This document shows positions 28,647 through 39,727 of a stretch of DNA of 64,000 nucleotides, one piece after another (the stretch's first letter is position 1; every line of letters begins with the position of its first letter). The translations under genes and the position numbers were made by a program. Origin of the DNA: Linderina pennispora (taxonomy: Eukaryota; Kickxellomycota; Kickxellomycetes; Kickxellales; Kickxellaceae); assembly GCF_002104995.1 (NCBI RefSeq), contig NW_024468256.1:764001-828000 (forward strand), written 5' to 3'. The notes below the pieces were generated by a model. That model did no database searches. It saw nothing but the letters and a program-made list of their open reading frames with translations, and had not been told where the DNA came from.

Positions 28647-31286
28647 CTACTGCTGTGACCTCCGCATCTGGCCGCCTCTAGAACGTGATGTAGCTGCACC
28701 GATTCCTTCATCAACCTCAATTGAGAGATAGGGTGCCTCCTGGATGCCAATCGGGGATGCAATGTCATCGTCATTTGGCCCCGTCTTGAATCTCCCGCTG
28801 CGCCTACCTACTGCCCCACGCCTCGACGATGCACCCATTGCACGCTCCGCATAACCGCCATCGATCATTGGCCATATGGGTATATCCACGCCGCCCATTC
28901 CGGGCCCAGTGCCCTTGTAGATACCAATGATCCGTGACAGAATAGCATGTGTTTTCTGCTGAGTGACCAACGGCGGAAGTAGAAGATGGAGAACCCCTTC
29001 AGATGGGTCGATCGAGCGAACGACTCCATGTGCAATGAATGTCGTTGTCTGCGTGTTAGGCCTGCCATAAACAATTTGCGGATATGAATGGCAACTTTCT
29101 GCGATGGCCTCCGCCTGTAGACCCTCGATTGAAGCACGCTGTAAAATACGGGCCGAAGGTTCGCTCAGGTCAATTGCTGCCTGGTCGTTAATACCCTTGT
29201 CGCCATTGTAGAGTGTTTTCAAGCTGCTAGCAGTCCACACTTTGCCATCCGGGTGAGGCACATTGACAACAGCAATCACGCCAACAAGGGTGCCATTCAG
29301 CGCACGCAAAGCCTGGTTAGGTGGAATATCCTCATCACCAAACCAAATGAGCAGATCCGACCACGGCACAGCGAGCGGGCGCTGCGTAGCCAGCGGAATC
29401 GCCATATTCCATGCCGGGTCCGCTAGCTGCGCAAGTCCCTGGTTCCTTAGCTGAGAATCCACGTTGCCGCCAGTCATATACAAGTGCGAGATGAATGCCA
29501 GCGTGCGCATATCGTACCCAGTATGTCTTGGTCCTTTGCGTGTAACCACCTCACTGTCAACCGTATCGCTTGAAGATGGTACGAATTCGGAGCCATTCCC
29601 GCCTTTGGATGATTTGGTGTACAGCGTGTGAACTGCCCGCTCGTGGTTCATCGCTGTGATCCAGAGCTGCTGTGGTGCGCAACCTTCTATGCTCCCAAAG
29701 TCGACAAGTGGTTCTGCTTCAGCGATCGAACCATCGGCACTGCGTGATCCATTGTCAAATTGGTTGTATATCTGTATATACGATGTGGGACGGGCAGCCT
29801 CACAGATCGAGTAGTGTAGATCCATACCAAGCCCAGTCAGCCAGCCATCGGTGTTCACCACAAGCGGAATAGTAAGCTCGTCCAGCTCACCTACATCCGA
29901 ACCTCCCGCTAGCTGCATCTCGTTGCGCTTTTCCACCAGCTGGCTAATGTAGCAGCGGTAGAGAGCAAGCAGCTCCTGAATCGCAAGCACATACTGATCA
30001 GGGTTGTTCCTCGGCGTGGTATCGCCCATGTACACAGCATGGTATGGTTCAACTTGGCTAGCATGCGTGAACGGCGGGCCTAGAAGCGGAGCACTGATCA
30101 TCGTCAATGTCAGAGCGCCTGGCGGCGCCAATTCCGACTGGCCCAAATCTGTTTCCAGATAAAACAGCTTTCCGTAGCGGCTAAGCAGTCTGTTGATCAG
30201 CATGCGAGAAAAAGTGGATTTGCCCTGGTTCTGGCCGCCGGCAACCACTAGTACTGGGGAGATCGGGTTAAACTCTTTGTCAAGCTGCGGCACCGCTGTA
30301 GAAACCAGCTCAAGGGTCTCCTGCCAGTCGCGCGGGGTCTGCAGCAGTTGCAAGTCTGGGGTCAGAAATGAAACCGGGTAAAAGTTTGGTAACCCAATCG
30401 CGGAGCCAAGCCCTTCTTCGATCTTTGCTGAGTCGTCCGTGTCGATAGGCAAGTCCTCGACAGTGCTTTCATCCGAGTCGTAGCCACCAGTGTCAACAGT
30501 AGCTGTCTCTGACTGCGCCATTGACGCATCGCTGACCGAGCGCTTGAGCTTTGACACTGCTGCGTTGCCTGCTGCAAGTGCAAGCTTGCGTTTTGGCACG
30601 CGTTTTGGCCCTGAATCCAGCCTCCGGTCATCGTACGGTTTCAGCTTGAACAGATTGCGGAACGGCGGTGCGGCCGTACCGATGCACTCCAGCCCACAGT
30701 GAACCGACCGCACTGCAACCACAGCTGAATCCTTTGCTGACAGGCCATTTGTCGATTTCTCCCAAATGTCAGCAATCTGCTTGATATCTAAATCAACGGC
30801 GCCAAGTACCAGAGCCGCCGCACTGTTATCCGGTTCGATGGAATGGATGGTCAGCAGTGGGTGGGAGGATGGAGAATATGCGCGTGTCCATCCACCACCA
30901 GGCACCACCACATGCTCACACACCGTAATAGATCCACGCAGCACGCACACGTCGGCGATGCCCTGGAATGTAATGGTCTGGCCATATGGAATAGCAACCA
31001 CCGCAGCATAGCGGTCCTTGATCAACTCATCGCCAGTGCCTTTGGCCAACATGCTTTTAGCCTCCGCGGTTTCAACAATAACCATATGCGTTCCGTCTGC
31101 GGGTGTCCATGTTGTAACACACGGCGGGTTGGGCTGCCAGCTGATGGTTTGCGCAGGGGCCGGGGAGCGCGGCGATCTGGCTACCGGGCTTGCTGCACGG
31201 CTAGTGTGAGCCGAGGTGTTGCGTGAGGCGGACTTTGGCCGCGGCGTGAATATACTTGAGCTCCGCTTTGCCTGTGCTGACTTCAT
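28647..31286 (-). CDS. GRC3: Polynucleotide 5'-hydroxyl kinase Grc3 (NOL9 family)
   Basis: About 879 residues if started at MKSAQAKRSSSIF (31286); an upstream ATG at 31373 would add 29 residues that look like leader translation. Grc3 phosphorylates RNA 5'-OH ends and works with the endonuclease Las1 in ITS2 processing and in Pol I termination. Seen: N-terminal domain ending in a Ser/Asp-rich linker, Walker A GGQNQGKST near residue 350, a nearby YLETDLGQSELAPPGALTLT block typical of Clp1/Grc3, and a basic RGRGGQMRR-like tail. Longer than yeast Grc3 because of linker insertions. Its 3' end lies only about 60 bp from the transposon island. Confidence 0.88.
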   Translation of the reverse strand: MKSAQAKRSSSIFTPRPKSASRNTSAHTSRAASPVARSPRSPAPAQTISWQPNPPCVTTWTPADGTHMVIVETAEAKSMLAKGTGDELIKDRYAAVVAIPYGQTITFQGIADVCVLRGSITVCEHVVVPGGGWTRAYSPSSHPLLTIHSIEPDNSAAALVLGAVDLDIKQIADIWEKSTNGLSAKDSAVVAVRSVHCGLECIGTAAPPFRNLFKLKPYDDRRLDSGPKRVPKRKLALAAGNAAVSKLKRSVSDASMAQSETATVDTGGYDSDESTVEDLPIDTDDSAKIEEGLGSAIGLPNFYPVSFLTPDLQLLQTPRDWQETLELVSTAVPQLDKEFNPISPVLVVAGGQNQGKSTFSRMLINRLLSRYGKLFYLETDLGQSELAPPGALTLTMISAPLLGPPFTHASQVEPYHAVYMGDTTPRNNPDQYVLAIQELLALYRCYISQLVEKRNEMQLAGGSDVGELDELTIPLVVNTDGWLTGLGMDLHYSICEAARPTSYIQIYNQFDNGSRSADGSIAEAEPLVDFGSIEGCAPQQLWITAMNHERAVHTLYTKSSKGGNGSEFVPSSSDTVDSEVVTRKGPRHTGYDMRTLAFISHLYMTGGNVDSQLRNQGLAQLADPAWNMAIPLATQRPLAVPWSDLLIWFGDEDIPPNQALRALNGTLVGVIAVVNVPHPDGKVWTASSLKTLYNGDKGINDQAAIDLSEPSARILQRASIEGLQAEAIAESCHSYPQIVYGRPNTQTTTFIAHGVVRSIDPSEGVLHLLLPPLVTQQKTHAILSRIIGIYKGTGPGMGGVDIPIWPMIDGGYAERAMGASSRRGAVGRRSGRFKTGPNDDDIASPIGIQEAPYLSIEVDEGIGAATSRSRGGQMRRSQQ

Positions 31287-31574
31287 TAGCAACGCTGGTG
31301 ATAAAAGTTGGAGTAGGATATGCTGAGCCAAAGGATAAAAGAGAGAATGTGGTGATGGCAAAGTTTCAAGCAAGAAAAAGTGAACTGATCCAGATCAATC
31401 GATCGACCATATTGATATCCACATATTACTAGATCAAGCAATATGGCTGTGACGTTGTTTTGACAGCAGGATACAATCTGGCAATGGCCTGAGCCACTAG
31501 TGGCATGGGAATCTTGCGCGCTGCCGCAGCAATCCTAGTCGACACCACCTTTCCTTCACTTGCAGGCGTTAGCC

Positions 31575-32102
31575 ATGTCCCTCGCACACTTCAAGACCAC
31601 CACTGCCGCCGCATTCATCGCCTCGTTTGCTGGCACCCCCAAGCCCCACCGCATCGTCATCGGTGCGGCCCTTGCCAAGCCCACCACACCGCCGAGTCTG
31701 CTGATTGTGCAGCGCTCAGCTCATGAGCGGTCGTATCCCAATGAATGGGAGATCCCTGGCGGCCACGTTGACCCGGGCGAGAGCATTCTGGACACGGTTG
31801 TCAGGGAAGTTAGAGAGGAAACCGGAATCAAGGTGGCTGAGGTTGTCAGACAGTTTGAGGGATTTCACTACTGGTCAACGAAGTACGAGGAGGGCGAATC
31901 GGAGAAGAAGGACGTGGAGAAGAGCGTGTGCACGCAGCAGCTGAACTTCATTGTGACTGCTGAGGATGCCGCTACAGTGGTGCTGAATCCAGAGGAGCAC
32001 CAGGCGTACGCGTGGTGCACCAAGGAGACGATTGACCAGTTCCAGATGACACCAACCATGCGCAAGGTCGTCAGCGACGCACTGGACATTCTAGCCGAGT
32101 AA
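31575..32102 (+). CDS. Nudix hydrolase
   Basis: 175 residues from MSLAHFKTTT; the frame extends upstream only through a TTG. A perfect Nudix box GX5EX7REUXEEXGU spans residues 63-85, with catalytic glutamates in REVREETGI. The preceding RSYPNEWEIPGGHV block is typical of NUDT-like pyrophosphohydrolases. Substrate is unknown. It is divergent from Grc3 (start codons about 290 bp apart) and convergent with Ste24. Confidence 0.88.
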   Translation: MSLAHFKTTTAAAFIASFAGTPKPHRIVIGAALAKPTTPPSLLIVQRSAHERSYPNEWEIPGGHVDPGESILDTVVREVREETGIKVAEVVRQFEGFHYWSTKYEEGESEKKDVEKSVCTQQLNFIVTAEDAATVVLNPEEHQAYAWCTKETIDQFQMTPTMRKVVSDALDILAE

Positions 32103-32171
32103 GGCTTGCAGACACAGTGCAATATTTCATTCCTTTTTTTTTTTTTAAAGCATGGAGTTTCTTGAAATATG

Positions 32172-33827
32172 CTACTCGGTCTTGGGTGCCACATTCGGGT
32201 CGTTGAGGGCGTTCAGACGCTCAACCAGAGGCGGGTGCGAGTAGTGGTAGGCCGAGTACAGATAATCGGGGTTCATGTTGCCCTTGTTTTCAATCTGCAG
32301 CTTGATCAGTCCGGAGCGCAGCTGCTCGCCATACCCGAGCTTCTTTGAGAAGGCATCGGCCTCAAACTCGTTTGTGCGAGACAGCACGTTCGTGCAGAAC
32401 GACAGGACGCTGTCCAGCGGCTGGTACAGATACTGGAACAGCATGAATCCGATCAGAACTGGTGTCGATGAGAATCCAAATGAGTGGTACATGGCAACTT
32501 CGCCAATGAAGAGGCTGAAGGTGAAGAAGATGATGAACGTCTGGATCTGAATTGCCATGAGCATGCGCAGAATGTGGTTGCGCTTCCAATGGCCGAGCTC
32601 ATGGCCGATGATGGCCACGATCTCCTCGGTCGTGCACTGGCTGATGAGGGTGTCAAACACCACGATGCGCTTGCTCTTGAAGAAACCAAACACGTAGGCG
32701 TTGCTGTGGCTCGACCGCTTGCTGCCATCAACCACATAGAGTTTCTTCAGCGGGAAGCCCAGGCGCGACGCCAGCGCCTCAATAGCAACGCGGAGCTCGC
32801 CCTCGGGCAGCGGGTCAAACTTGTTGAACAGCGGCTGGATGAAGGTCGGGTACACCGCAATCACAATCAGCTGGACCACGGCGAGCAGGGCCCACGCGTA
32901 CAGGTAGAACTGCGAACCCGTCTTCCCGATCACCCACAGGAACAGCGCCAGCACAGGGCTGCCTAGCACCACCGTCAGCAGAAGCGTCTTGACAAGGTCG
33001 CTGACAAACAGACCAATGGTTTGCTTGTTGAACCCGTGCTTGCGCTCAACAACAAACGTCGAGTACATGTCGAATGGCAGGCTCAGCACAGTAGAGATGA
33101 GGGTTGCAGCCACAAAGAACACCAGCGAGTGCGCAATCTCGCCACTATATCCAGTAGTGTTCTCCAGCAGACTGCCAGATACATTCCAGAGCCACGGAAT
33201 CGCATCGTAAGCGATAATCAGCGATGTCTGGATCTGCGACACGAGGTTCTTCACCAGCTCAAGGCTGCTCTTGTCCAGGCCGTAGGCATTCGCCTCCAGG
33301 TACGCCTGGCGCGACACAAACGACGAAATGGCCAGGGGACGCCTCACCTCGTGCAATCTGTCGCGCTGCCGCACATCCAGGTTAGCCTCCCACAGGTATG
33401 TCGCCCACGAGAAGAATAGCACACACTCCTTGTACGGAACCTCGTGCAGGCTCTGCCTGAAGGCCTCGGACATGCTAGCAAAGAGCCGCAGGGCAGCCTC
33501 GGGCGACGTCGGCAGGTTGTCCCAGACAGCGACCAGGAAGCCGGGGATGCCCAGGAAGAAGTCGGGGATGCCGACGACAAAGCTGTAGACTGGCTTGGTG
33601 ACTGGGAAGATTATCGGCAGGCTCGAGCCCAGGATCGAGATGATGAAGAAGCTCAGGAGCAGAATCGTCACGCCGCCCAGCTGAATCCCGTCGATGGCGT
33701 CGTCCAGGAAGCTCTTCTTCATCACCAGCGCTGCCTGCGCATCCAGGGCCGCATTTGACCCATCTCCAAACCGTTCGGTCGGCTCATCTGCAACCTGCTG
33801 GGGCTGGTTCTTGTCAGCCTCGCTCAT
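32172..33827 (-). CDS. STE24: CAAX prenyl protease Ste24 (ZMPSTE24)
   Basis: 551 residues from MSEADKNQPQQ; an earlier in-frame ATG at 33938 would add a leader-like stretch. An integral ER/inner nuclear membrane zinc metalloprotease that removes -AAX from farnesylated proteins, such as mating factor precursors, and clears clogged translocons. Seen: several membrane segments, the zinc motif HELGH (His409, Glu410, His413) in IIGHELGHWKRNH, the downstream NEFEADAFSKKLGY third-ligand block, and YSAYHYSHPPLVERL near the C-terminus. The N-terminal region is longer than in yeast Ste24. Confidence 0.93.
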   Translation of the reverse strand: MSEADKNQPQQVADEPTERFGDGSNAALDAQAALVMKKSFLDDAIDGIQLGGVTILLLSFFIISILGSSLPIIFPVTKPVYSFVVGIPDFFLGIPGFLVAVWDNLPTSPEAALRLFASMSEAFRQSLHEVPYKECVLFFSWATYLWEANLDVRQRDRLHEVRRPLAISSFVSRQAYLEANAYGLDKSSLELVKNLVSQIQTSLIIAYDAIPWLWNVSGSLLENTTGYSGEIAHSLVFFVAATLISTVLSLPFDMYSTFVVERKHGFNKQTIGLFVSDLVKTLLLTVVLGSPVLALFLWVIGKTGSQFYLYAWALLAVVQLIVIAVYPTFIQPLFNKFDPLPEGELRVAIEALASRLGFPLKKLYVVDGSKRSSHSNAYVFGFFKSKRIVVFDTLISQCTTEEIVAIIGHELGHWKRNHILRMLMAIQIQTFIIFFTFSLFIGEVAMYHSFGFSSTPVLIGFMLFQYLYQPLDSVLSFCTNVLSRTNEFEADAFSKKLGYGEQLRSGLIKLQIENKGNMNPDYLYSAYHYSHPPLVERLNALNDPNVAPKTE

Positions 33828-34112
33828 TTCGACAAAATATAAGAGGGGTGGTAGTTTGGCGGAAGGGAATGTCAGGGAGAAGGAATAAACAGGTAGTTGG
33901 GAAGAAGAGGAGCACTCGCAAAAAATGTCGCCAGCCACTCTTGGCGGACTGCCAGCCCAAGCGTCTGAGAAATGTGCCAGCCCAAGCGTCTGAGAAATGT
34001 GCCAGCCGCTGGTCGATCGCAGCGAAATTCTGTAGCAAATCCTGCAAGATAAAAATCGCTCTTTTCTTTAGCCCACCCGCACTTTTTTTTGGTTCCAATT
34101 ATCTCGTTGAAA

Positions 34113-34485
34113 ATGCTGAAGCAAATCACCAGCGTCCGTGTCGCCTTCTGCCCGTTCTCCAAGCACGCGACCTCGTCAAAGTAAGAACTAGAACAGCGGC
34201 GATGGAGCAGCATGTAGCACCGTGCAGTAGCTAAATTCAAGCACACTCTGTAGGGTCTTTCTGAACCGGGTGTTTTCAAAGGAGAACAGCATCGCCAACC
34301 CCACATGCAAGATCGACGTTGTCACAACCAACTACGCCAAGGACCCGGCCACAGTCGACGTGGTCTTCAAGGACGGCAAGAAGGTCCAGATCAACGCCGG
34401 CGAGCTCACCGGTGACGATATCATCAGCCATGTGCAAAAGTACTCAAAGAAGCTGAGCCAGAAGGAGGACCTCCAAGGCCAATAG
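34113..34485 (+). CDS. MRPL53: Mitochondrial ribosomal protein mL53 (yeast Mrpl44), two exons
   Basis: I model 34113-34180 joined to 34254-34485 (99 residues), with donor GTAAGA at 34181 and acceptor CTGTAG ending at 34253; the 73-nt intron splits codon 23. Product begins MLKQITSVRVAFCPFSKHAT and continues VFLNRVFSKENSIANP, matching the mL53 pattern of a Cys-Pro-Phe motif, a helix, then V-x-V-x-F-x-DG and a C-terminal helix. It is a mitochondrial large-subunit ribosomal protein. Convergent with Trs120, about 30 bp between stops. Confidence 0.82.
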
Positions 34486-34515
34486 ACGTTCCAATTTTTG
34501 CTTTAAACAACAGCC

Positions 34516-37500
34516 CTAAGCCTTGCACCCATTGATGATAAGCAGCCCGCGCTCAACCACCTGCGCAGCCTGAGCGCCGTCGACCAGCTCGTATTCGATC
34601 CTATGCTGGCCCGGCTGTACAACATAGACCGGCAAAGCGACCTGGTGCGAGGAGCCTGGCGCGATCGGGGGCAGCTTCATGCAATACACGCTGTCAAACA
34701 CAATCGGCTGCGACGTCGGAGCAGCCCCAGGCATATTTGGCGGCAGTGATTCGAACGGCATCGACGGCAACTCGGCGGTCGGCTGCGGCGTGAAAGGCAG
34801 TGCAAATCTGAACTTCTGGCCCTGCCGCGCATTTTGATCTGGCAGATGAGCAGCAAACGCAGTGTTAACGCTGGCAGCCGACAGCAGTTGGACGCCTTGT
34901 GCCATGTACTGCAGCGCATCGCTGGCTTCAAGCGCCAGCTCGCTGTCCACCCCACTTTCTACGCCATACACTCCGTCCTTGCTGCCGACAGCCCGCGCGC
35001 TAAGCTGCAGCTGCAGCATGCGATCCAGACCGTTATCCACCACAACTTTCACCATGCTTTGTGCCTCTGTCGGGCAATTCACCTCCGACACCAGCCGGTC
35101 CACGTATGCGGCTTGCTGCTCACCAACAAAGATGCGCGTCTGGAAGCCGCTCCGCAGCACAGTATCCATGTACATATCCTCGAGCGTAAATAAGGAGCGC
35201 GGATCCATGTGCCCGGACCGCCCAGATTGGTTGGACCGCCAGCGGATTCGGATCCGGCTGCATATTTCCTGCTGGTGCCAGAATAGCTGACGACGGTGCG
35301 CAACCTCCTTTGCTGCCACCCTTTTGCGCCGCACGCTTCAGCACAAACTGGCGATCCTTGTTGGTCCCGCTGCTGCTTCCTTTGAGCCAACCAGCCCCAT
35401 CGTCCGAATCACCAGTGAGTCCGCAGTGCCATGGATACGCAACAGAGTTGTCAGCCTGTGCGTCGGCCTCGACACCGGGAATTGGTGCCATCAGGATGCT
35501 GTTGCTGAGACGCACGCGCGGCAATGGCAAAAGCAGGCGTGACAGCTTGCGATGGCCCGGAATATGCATGTTGATAGTCTTTACCAGCATGTCCTCCTTT
35601 CTGGCCCCAGTCACCAAAGCAAGCCGGATCACTATGCGTGGTCGGTGACAGGTCCACCTCAATCTCCAAGTCAATCGACGTAGCAATGTCGTTGCGGATG
35701 TTCGCTTCCGCCAGATAGAACGAGGCCTGCGGCGCTGATGATCCCGCCTGGGCCTCGCGCAGGACCCCGACAATATCCTCGACGTACTTTGCAGTTGAAA
35801 CGTGCGGCAGTCTCCCGTCGCCGCTGCCCAGGGCCCGGGCAATGTAGGGAGGAAGATCAAAGTACTTGGTAGCAAGGCCGTCCGAGATAGCTTGTGCTGG
35901 GGCCAGCAGTCGCGCGACCGTAATGCGCAGCGACCATTTCAGCTCGCGATACCACTCCACTGTTGTCCGAACAACCGTACCGGATCACAATGTCGCCGCC
36001 GACCCACCCGCTCAGACCGATCGCCTTTATCAGCAATGTACACACCTGCCGGCTGGCAATACGCATGTCGCTGCCGTTTTCAAAGCGATAGCTCAAAGCC
36101 GCGTTGACAACATCGCGCTGCAGCGTCTCGCCGTGCATGTCGTCCACCACGCGCTTCCCATTCGTTGTTAGCGGCTCGAATCTGACGTCAATGGAGTCGA
36201 TAGCGGTGGTCCCGCCATTCACCAGCGTGAATTGCACCTCGCGGCTCTCGCCTTCGAACAGGCTCAGTGACTCTTCACGCGCAATGCTGCTTTCAAGTAA
36301 CCGCAGACTGGGCAGCGCAGGCACAACATGTGCCAACAACGTATGGCCTGCATTCATTACTGACAACTGCACGGTCTCGGCTGCAAGCTCGGACTCAGTC
36401 TGGCCGGCACTGATGCCTAAAAGTTTGCTGCGCTCAGCCTCCAGTCGCTGCTGCAGCGGCTTCTCCTTTGCTCTGCGCTTTGCATCCGCCTCGTGCTCGT
36501 CTGCCAAGAGACATTGCACAGACAAGTGCTGGAACAGACAGATCTGGATGCCCACTACATGGACTTGGCCGGCAGCCTCAGGAAGTAAACTCCAGGAGCA
36601 CCTGCCCTGACCCATGGGCTGGAATCACGCACCGCGTCGGAGCACCAAACCTGATGCGGTCAGTAGGCTTGACCCGCACTACTAATGCAACATCGTTCAG
36701 CTCCAGCGCAAATGGGAACGGGTTCTTCAGAGTAGCTACAAAGTGGGCGCACTCGATGAGCAACCAGCAACGGAGGCATGTCGCCCTGCATCTGCACGCT
36801 GGGGTTGTGCAGGAACAGACTCGTCTCTTTGCTGGCCACCGATTCTGTTGCTGTCTTTATTGGCACAGCCGAGCCTGGGAACGTACACAGCTGAATAGCG
36901 CAGAGCATGTGTAGCAATGCCGGCCCCACCACTGGCGCGTCCCTTCCAGAGACCCGCGGCTGGCTGTTCTCTTTCAACAGCCCCGCATCCTCCCTGGATC
37001 TGTCGCTCTCGCTGTGTGCTGGATCAAAATGGTACCGCTGGTGGTACAGCGTGATGGTCCGCTGCAGATAGTTCTTCAGCGTATGCTGCTCCTCGCGGAT
37101 CCCATACAGCTGCGCCTCAGGCACGATGTTGGCCAGCTCGCTTAAACACGTCACCAGCCGGAACGCAGCAGAGATGGCATGGGGGTAGCTAGGCAGTGCC
37201 TCTGCAATTGACAGGCACTCGCGGACAATGTCAGACTGCAGATAGAGCCACCCGTAGCGCTCGCTGCGCGCAGCCGTCTGCTTGCTGGTCAAATGAGTGA
37301 AGCAGGACATCCAGGCACGCAACCACCGCCTGCCGCAGATCCACCTTGGGCTTGGTGAACCACTCGCGTGTAATGGCTTGCGGAGTCGTTGGTTGCATAA
37401 AAGTCAAACAGGCTCTTGGCCCCACCACCACCCGGCGTCCCTACTGTCGACGTCGATGGGGACGGTCGAAAACGAGGGTCGCACAACAGTCGATGTAACC

Positions 37501-39526
37501 GCAGCCGCTGCTGCTGCTGCCACGGCAGCGAATGCAGTCGACCCGTCAGCAAACGCACTGGAAGCGCCCTGCTCATGCCGCCCAGCCATACTGCCCCTTA
37601 CTGGCGTTCCTGACATCGACCCGCTGTGACGATCCCGGCCAGCGGCTTTCTGCGCTGCTGAGCTGCTGCTGCGCAGCAATACTGGCACTGCCAGCAGCAG
37701 GAACTGCCGTAAAAAGAACGACGACTTGCGCGAGTATCCGATGCTGTGGAATAGATGGCTTATCTCTGACGACGCGCTAAGCTGGTCCCCGACCCCCAGC
37801 TGCGTAAACGAGCTGCTCCACCCGCGCTCCAGCCATTCGTTGATTGTAGCCCGCAGCGGCACATTCTGCACCCCAGACACCACGTCACAGGTGGTCTGCG
37901 AAAGCCTGTTCTCGGAGCCGTAGCGCAGACTGTTGGTCCGCAGTAGTGCCTGCAGCGCGTTCTCAGGGATCGGCCAGATGCGACTCGCGCGTGGCACACA
38001 GGACCAGCGCCTGCCGGATGCACGCCTCCATATGCAGCAGAGGTGCGAACGAGTAGCTGTGCTCATACAGCAACGGTACTTGACAGAACAGATCGCCGAT
38101 TTGCGTCAGCGCCAACGCCAGGCTGCTAGTCAGTGCTCGCTGCCTTCTCTCCAGCAGCCTTAGGTCGATGCGCCTGAGCTCGATGCGCCCAGTGGCACGG
38201 TCCCACTGCCAGTGCCGTGCCACTGCATTCTCTCTCAAGGTGGTTCTCGGCGCACACGACAGGAATGCGTGCAGCAGCTTCCGGTCGGCCGCCCGCTCAC
38301 ACAGCATCAGCAGCGCTGCACAGTACCCCTCCAGCGCCGTCGCCTGCCACAGGTAATCGTTGACTGTCCGGCTCGCCTCAACCGACGTGGTGTATGAAGA
38401 GAATGCATCGGAGAGCCGCCCTGCCATCAAGTACAGGTCGCCCTGCAGCTTCTTCAGCCGTCCGGTATTGGCCGCTGATCCAGCACTCCGCTTCTCACGG
38501 GTTGCATGGAGCGACAGCCCGCCGCCCGAAGCAACCAGCGGTGACAGACCGCCAGTGCTAGCAGCACCACTGTGCCTATCATCGGGTCGCCAGCACCGAC
38601 ATCCGTTCAAGCTCCCCTCCATGCCTTCCGCGGCCAGCAACGTCAGGGGCTGCCTGGATCAAGGCTGCTCTGCATGCGACTCGCGACTCCCCACGACCTG
38701 TGACAGCCGACTCGCCATGGTCTGTGCTGCCACCGTGCTTGTCTCATGCAGCGACATGCGGTCGTCGCGCTGCTCCGAGTACACCGAGCTGCTAATCGAC
38801 GCGCTGTCATTCTCGGCATACGCGCTGCTGGGCTCTGCTGGACTTAAAAGCTCGGCCCGGTCCTCGATGGACTTGGCCATCAGCGTCAGCGCCGACACCA
38901 TAGTGCCAGCAAAGTCGTTCATTTGTGTCTGCAGATAGAACAGGAGGCTGGCTCCCAACATTTGGAATCATCGTCACGCCAGGCACATCGTCGAGCTGAT
39001 CGTCCTGCTGGATCGAATGCCAGGCACCGGTATGCCACTGCCGTCGTATGCCGCGACAGGACTTGGCAGAACTGGTCATATGCCCCGGTCACGTCTTCAC
39101 ACAGAGCGCAGTCGAGGATGCCGATGACGCCCAGCACTTGCCGATACGTCTGCAAGGCCCTCCAGGTACTCGTACTCGTCTTGCGTGCTCAGCGAAAACG
39201 CCAGCCTGACGCGCCCTCGATGCCCATGCTGCCCCGTAGCTGCTTGCTGTCGACGGGTCCACGTGCGGCAGGAGGTCGCTGATTGGAATGCGCGAAAACT
39301 GTGCCAGTGCATTCGTCCACCGCATTAGCTTGCCCTGCCGCACAGGTCCAATTGGCACTACCAGGACGCGAATTCCCGCTGCATCCACCGGCGTCACCGT
39401 CGACGCTGCAAAGCAGTGCTGGCGGTTGATGCTCTCTAGCCTGCTGTCGCTGTATGCCGAATATGCCGACGACTGTGTGTTGCTGCGGTTGACCCGAGTC
39501 GTACGTGAGTCTGTCGTGCTATCCAT
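34516..39526 (-). CDS. TRS120: TRAPP II subunit Trs120/TRAPPC9, frameshifted throughout
   Basis: One long gene in at least nine overlapping frames. Successive pieces follow the family order: MDSTTDSRTTRVNRSNTQ and IRVLVVPIGPVRQGK at the start, YRQVLGVIGILDCALCEDV, then GRLKKLQGDLYLMAGRLSDA and TALEGYCAALLML near 38400, KSSFFLRQ near 37700, ASP2-like beta-rich C-terminal domains, and a final QPGQHRIEYELVDG ending in TAG at 34516. Trs120 is part of the TRAPP II exchange factor for Ypt31/Rab11 at the late Golgi. Adjacent frames join with no missing residues at one-base shifts, for example near 39235 and 39170. This looks more like sequence error than decay, although short introns could explain some joins. 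Confidence 0.8.
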
Positions 39527-39682
39527 TTGTATGTCGCAGAGAAACAAGAGTGCAAATTCGAGTGTTTAGCGACCGGAGAAAGAAACCTGACGGCTGCCAC
39601 GTCCTGGGCCTGCAGCAGAAAATCAGAGCACATGTCGATGATATTGGGTTGTCAGGTCGCAGAAAACGGAAAATTAACGAGG

Positions 39683-39690
39683 TATTTATG
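39683..39690 (-). promoter_or_regulatory. TATA-like box of Trs120
   Basis: CATAAATACC on the minus strand, about 160 bp upstream of the Trs120 ATG and just beyond the probable kinase stop at 39728, which supports ending the kinase there. Confidence 0.4.
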
Positions 39691-39727
39691 AGGAAAAGAG
39701 ACGACGAGCAGCGCCCGCGCCGTCTGG

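Noticed and set aside
39519-39727. Kinase C-terminus extended to 39519 in the open frame
   Set aside because: That extension overlaps the Trs120 promoter and start; a one-base shift gives a stop at 39728 just before a TATA-like box.
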